From Rhodoplanes serenus (GTDB lineage: Bacteria > Pseudomonadota > Alphaproteobacteria > Rhizobiales > Xanthobacteraceae), in contig WNKV01000008.1 in the NCBI GenBank assembly GCA_009720755.1, forward strand, positions 1 through 64,000: 64,000 nucleotides of DNA, written 5' to 3'. Made by a program: the position numbers and the translations under genes. Shown one piece after another: positions 63,210 through 64,000 of the stretch. The notes beneath the pieces are model-generated. The model was given only the letters and a program-made list of their open reading frames with translations, searched no databases and was not told where the DNA came from. Position 1 is the stretch's first letter, and each line of letters begins with the position of its first letter.

Positions 63210-64000
63210 ATGGACGACGCCGAGACATCCGGGCTCGCGGTCCCGCCGGCCGCCGCCCCGACCGAGCCGGCGTCTTCGGGCCTGTTCCCCTCCCCGCCCC
63301 CGATCGCGCCGACGAATTCCGCACCTGCGTCCGCGCCCGTCGGCGCCTACCGGGTGCTGGCCCGAAAATACCGCCCGTCGACCTTCGCGGACCTGATCGG
63401 CCAGGACGCGATGGTGCGCACCATCTCCAATGCGTTCGAGACCGGCCGCATCCCGCAGGCGTGGATTCTCACCGGCGTGCGCGGAGTCGGCAAGACGACG
63501 ACCGCCCGCATCCTCGCCCGCGCCCTCAACTACGCGCTGCCGGACGGCTCGGTGGCCGGGCCGACCATCCACATGCCCAGCCTCGGGCTGCACTGTGCCG
63601 CCATCATGGAGAGCCGCCATTTCGACGTGATCGAGATGGACGCGGCCTCCCACAACGGCGTCGACGACATCCGCCAGATCAACGACGCCATCCGCTACGC
63701 GCCGGTCTCGGCCCGCTACAAGGTCTACATCCTCGACGAGGTCCACATGCTCTCCACGGCGGCCTTCAACGCCGTGCTGAAGACCCTCGAGGAGCCGCCG
63801 CCGCACGCCAAGTTCGTGTTCGCCACCACCGAGATCCGCAAGGTGCCGGTGACCGTGCTGTCGCGCTGCCAGCGCTTCGACCTGCGCCGGCTCGACGCCG
63901 ACCTGCTGGTCGGCCATCTCGGCGGCATCGCGGCGCGCGAGGGTGTCACCATCGAGCCCGCGGCACTTGCCCTGATCGCGCGGGCCGCCGAAGGCTCGGT
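63210..64000 (+). CDS. dnaX: DNA polymerase III gamma/tau subunit, N-terminal part (cut by window edge)
   Basis: The gene runs off the right edge; about 263 residues are visible. After a Pro/Ala-rich leader of about 45 residues, the clamp-loader AAA+ domain begins RVLARKYRPSTFADLIGQD. Walker A is TGVRGVGKTTTARILARAL and Walker B VYILDEVHML. The sensor region ATTEIRKVPVTVLSRCQRF is present. The usual zinc-binding Cys cluster between Walker A and B is largely missing: only one Cys (LGLHCAAIM) is seen there. ATG at 63210 is the likely start. Confidence 0.93.
   Translation, partial: MDDAETSGLAVPPAAAPTEPASSGLFPSPPPIAPTNSAPASAPVGAYRVLARKYRPSTFADLIGQDAMVRTISNAFETGRIPQAWILTGVRGVGKTTTARILARALNYALPDGSVAGPTIHMPSLGLHCAAIMESRHFDVIEMDAASHNGVDDIRQINDAIRYAPVSARYKVYILDEVHMLSTAAFNAVLKTLEEPPPHAKFVFATTEIRKVPVTVLSRCQRFDLRRLDADLLVGHLGGIAAREGVTIEPAALALIARAAEGS

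Overview
The window is very GC-rich DNA, densely coded on both strands, from what looks like an alphaproteobacterium of the order Hyphomicrobiales (Rhizobiales). The evidence is gene order and content: yggT-DUF167-folD, a cytochrome c gene divergent from kdsB-pheA, a yejA-yejA-yejB-yejE-yejF peptide importer, the small SRP RNA beside dnaX, Tad/Cpa pilus loci with CtrA-like boxes, and 'GCTCTA' and 'CTCTCCCCGC' type intergenic repeats common in that order. Family or genus (for example Rhodoplanes-like) is only a guess. Everything is chromosomal in character; I see no phage, transposase or CRISPR array.

Layout. 1-6.2 kb: the start of a TonB-like gene, a fumarase/aspartase-superfamily lyase, and a translationally coupled pair of a GGDEF-EAL sensor and a DUF2336 protein. 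6.5-16.4 kb: a first Tad pilus locus on the minus strand (cpaB, cpaC, a small lipoprotein, cpaE, cpaF, tadB, tadC), then a divergent oxidoreductase and a TadD-like lipoprotein. 16.5-22.8 kb: TerB-like protein, SDR, glutamine amidotransferase, glutamate dehydrogenase, a broken sulfatase/LTA-synthase-like gene and small unknowns. 22.9-34 kb: housekeeping genes (tRNA-Ala(CGC), yggT, DUF167, folD, leuB, asd, pheA, kdsB, cytochrome c) with a sulfite dehydrogenase pair between leuB and asd. 34-42.8 kb: a Yej-type oligopeptide ABC importer with two binding proteins and a PIN-domain toxin-antitoxin module wedged inside the operon. 42.9-47.7 kb: Nudix hydrolase, DsbA-like protein, NlpC/P60 peptidase, M17 aminopeptidase and glutathione transferase. 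47.9-60.6 kb: a second, more complete Tad locus (tadD; tadC, tadB, cpaF, cpaE, cpaD, cpaC, cpaB, cpaA, three Flp pilins; and a divergent set of a stand-alone CpaC N-terminal-domain protein and two TadE/TadF-like pseudopilins). 60.6-64 kb: Lrp regulator, NudC, HIT protein, the SRP RNA and the start of dnaX.

How it fits together. The dominant theme is surface attachment: two Tad secretion/pilus machines about 34 kb apart plus a cyclic-di-GMP enzyme. Only the second locus has its own pilins, prepilin peptidase, CpaD and pseudopilins, so the first may borrow these parts or rely on genes outside the window. CtrA-like sites lie at the second locus only; the first has a different shared palindromic motif. 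The window is also rich in short tandem repeats (14-17 bp, and one of 53 bp) and in two families of dispersed intergenic repeats, one of which appears to supply the stop codons of two Tad genes.
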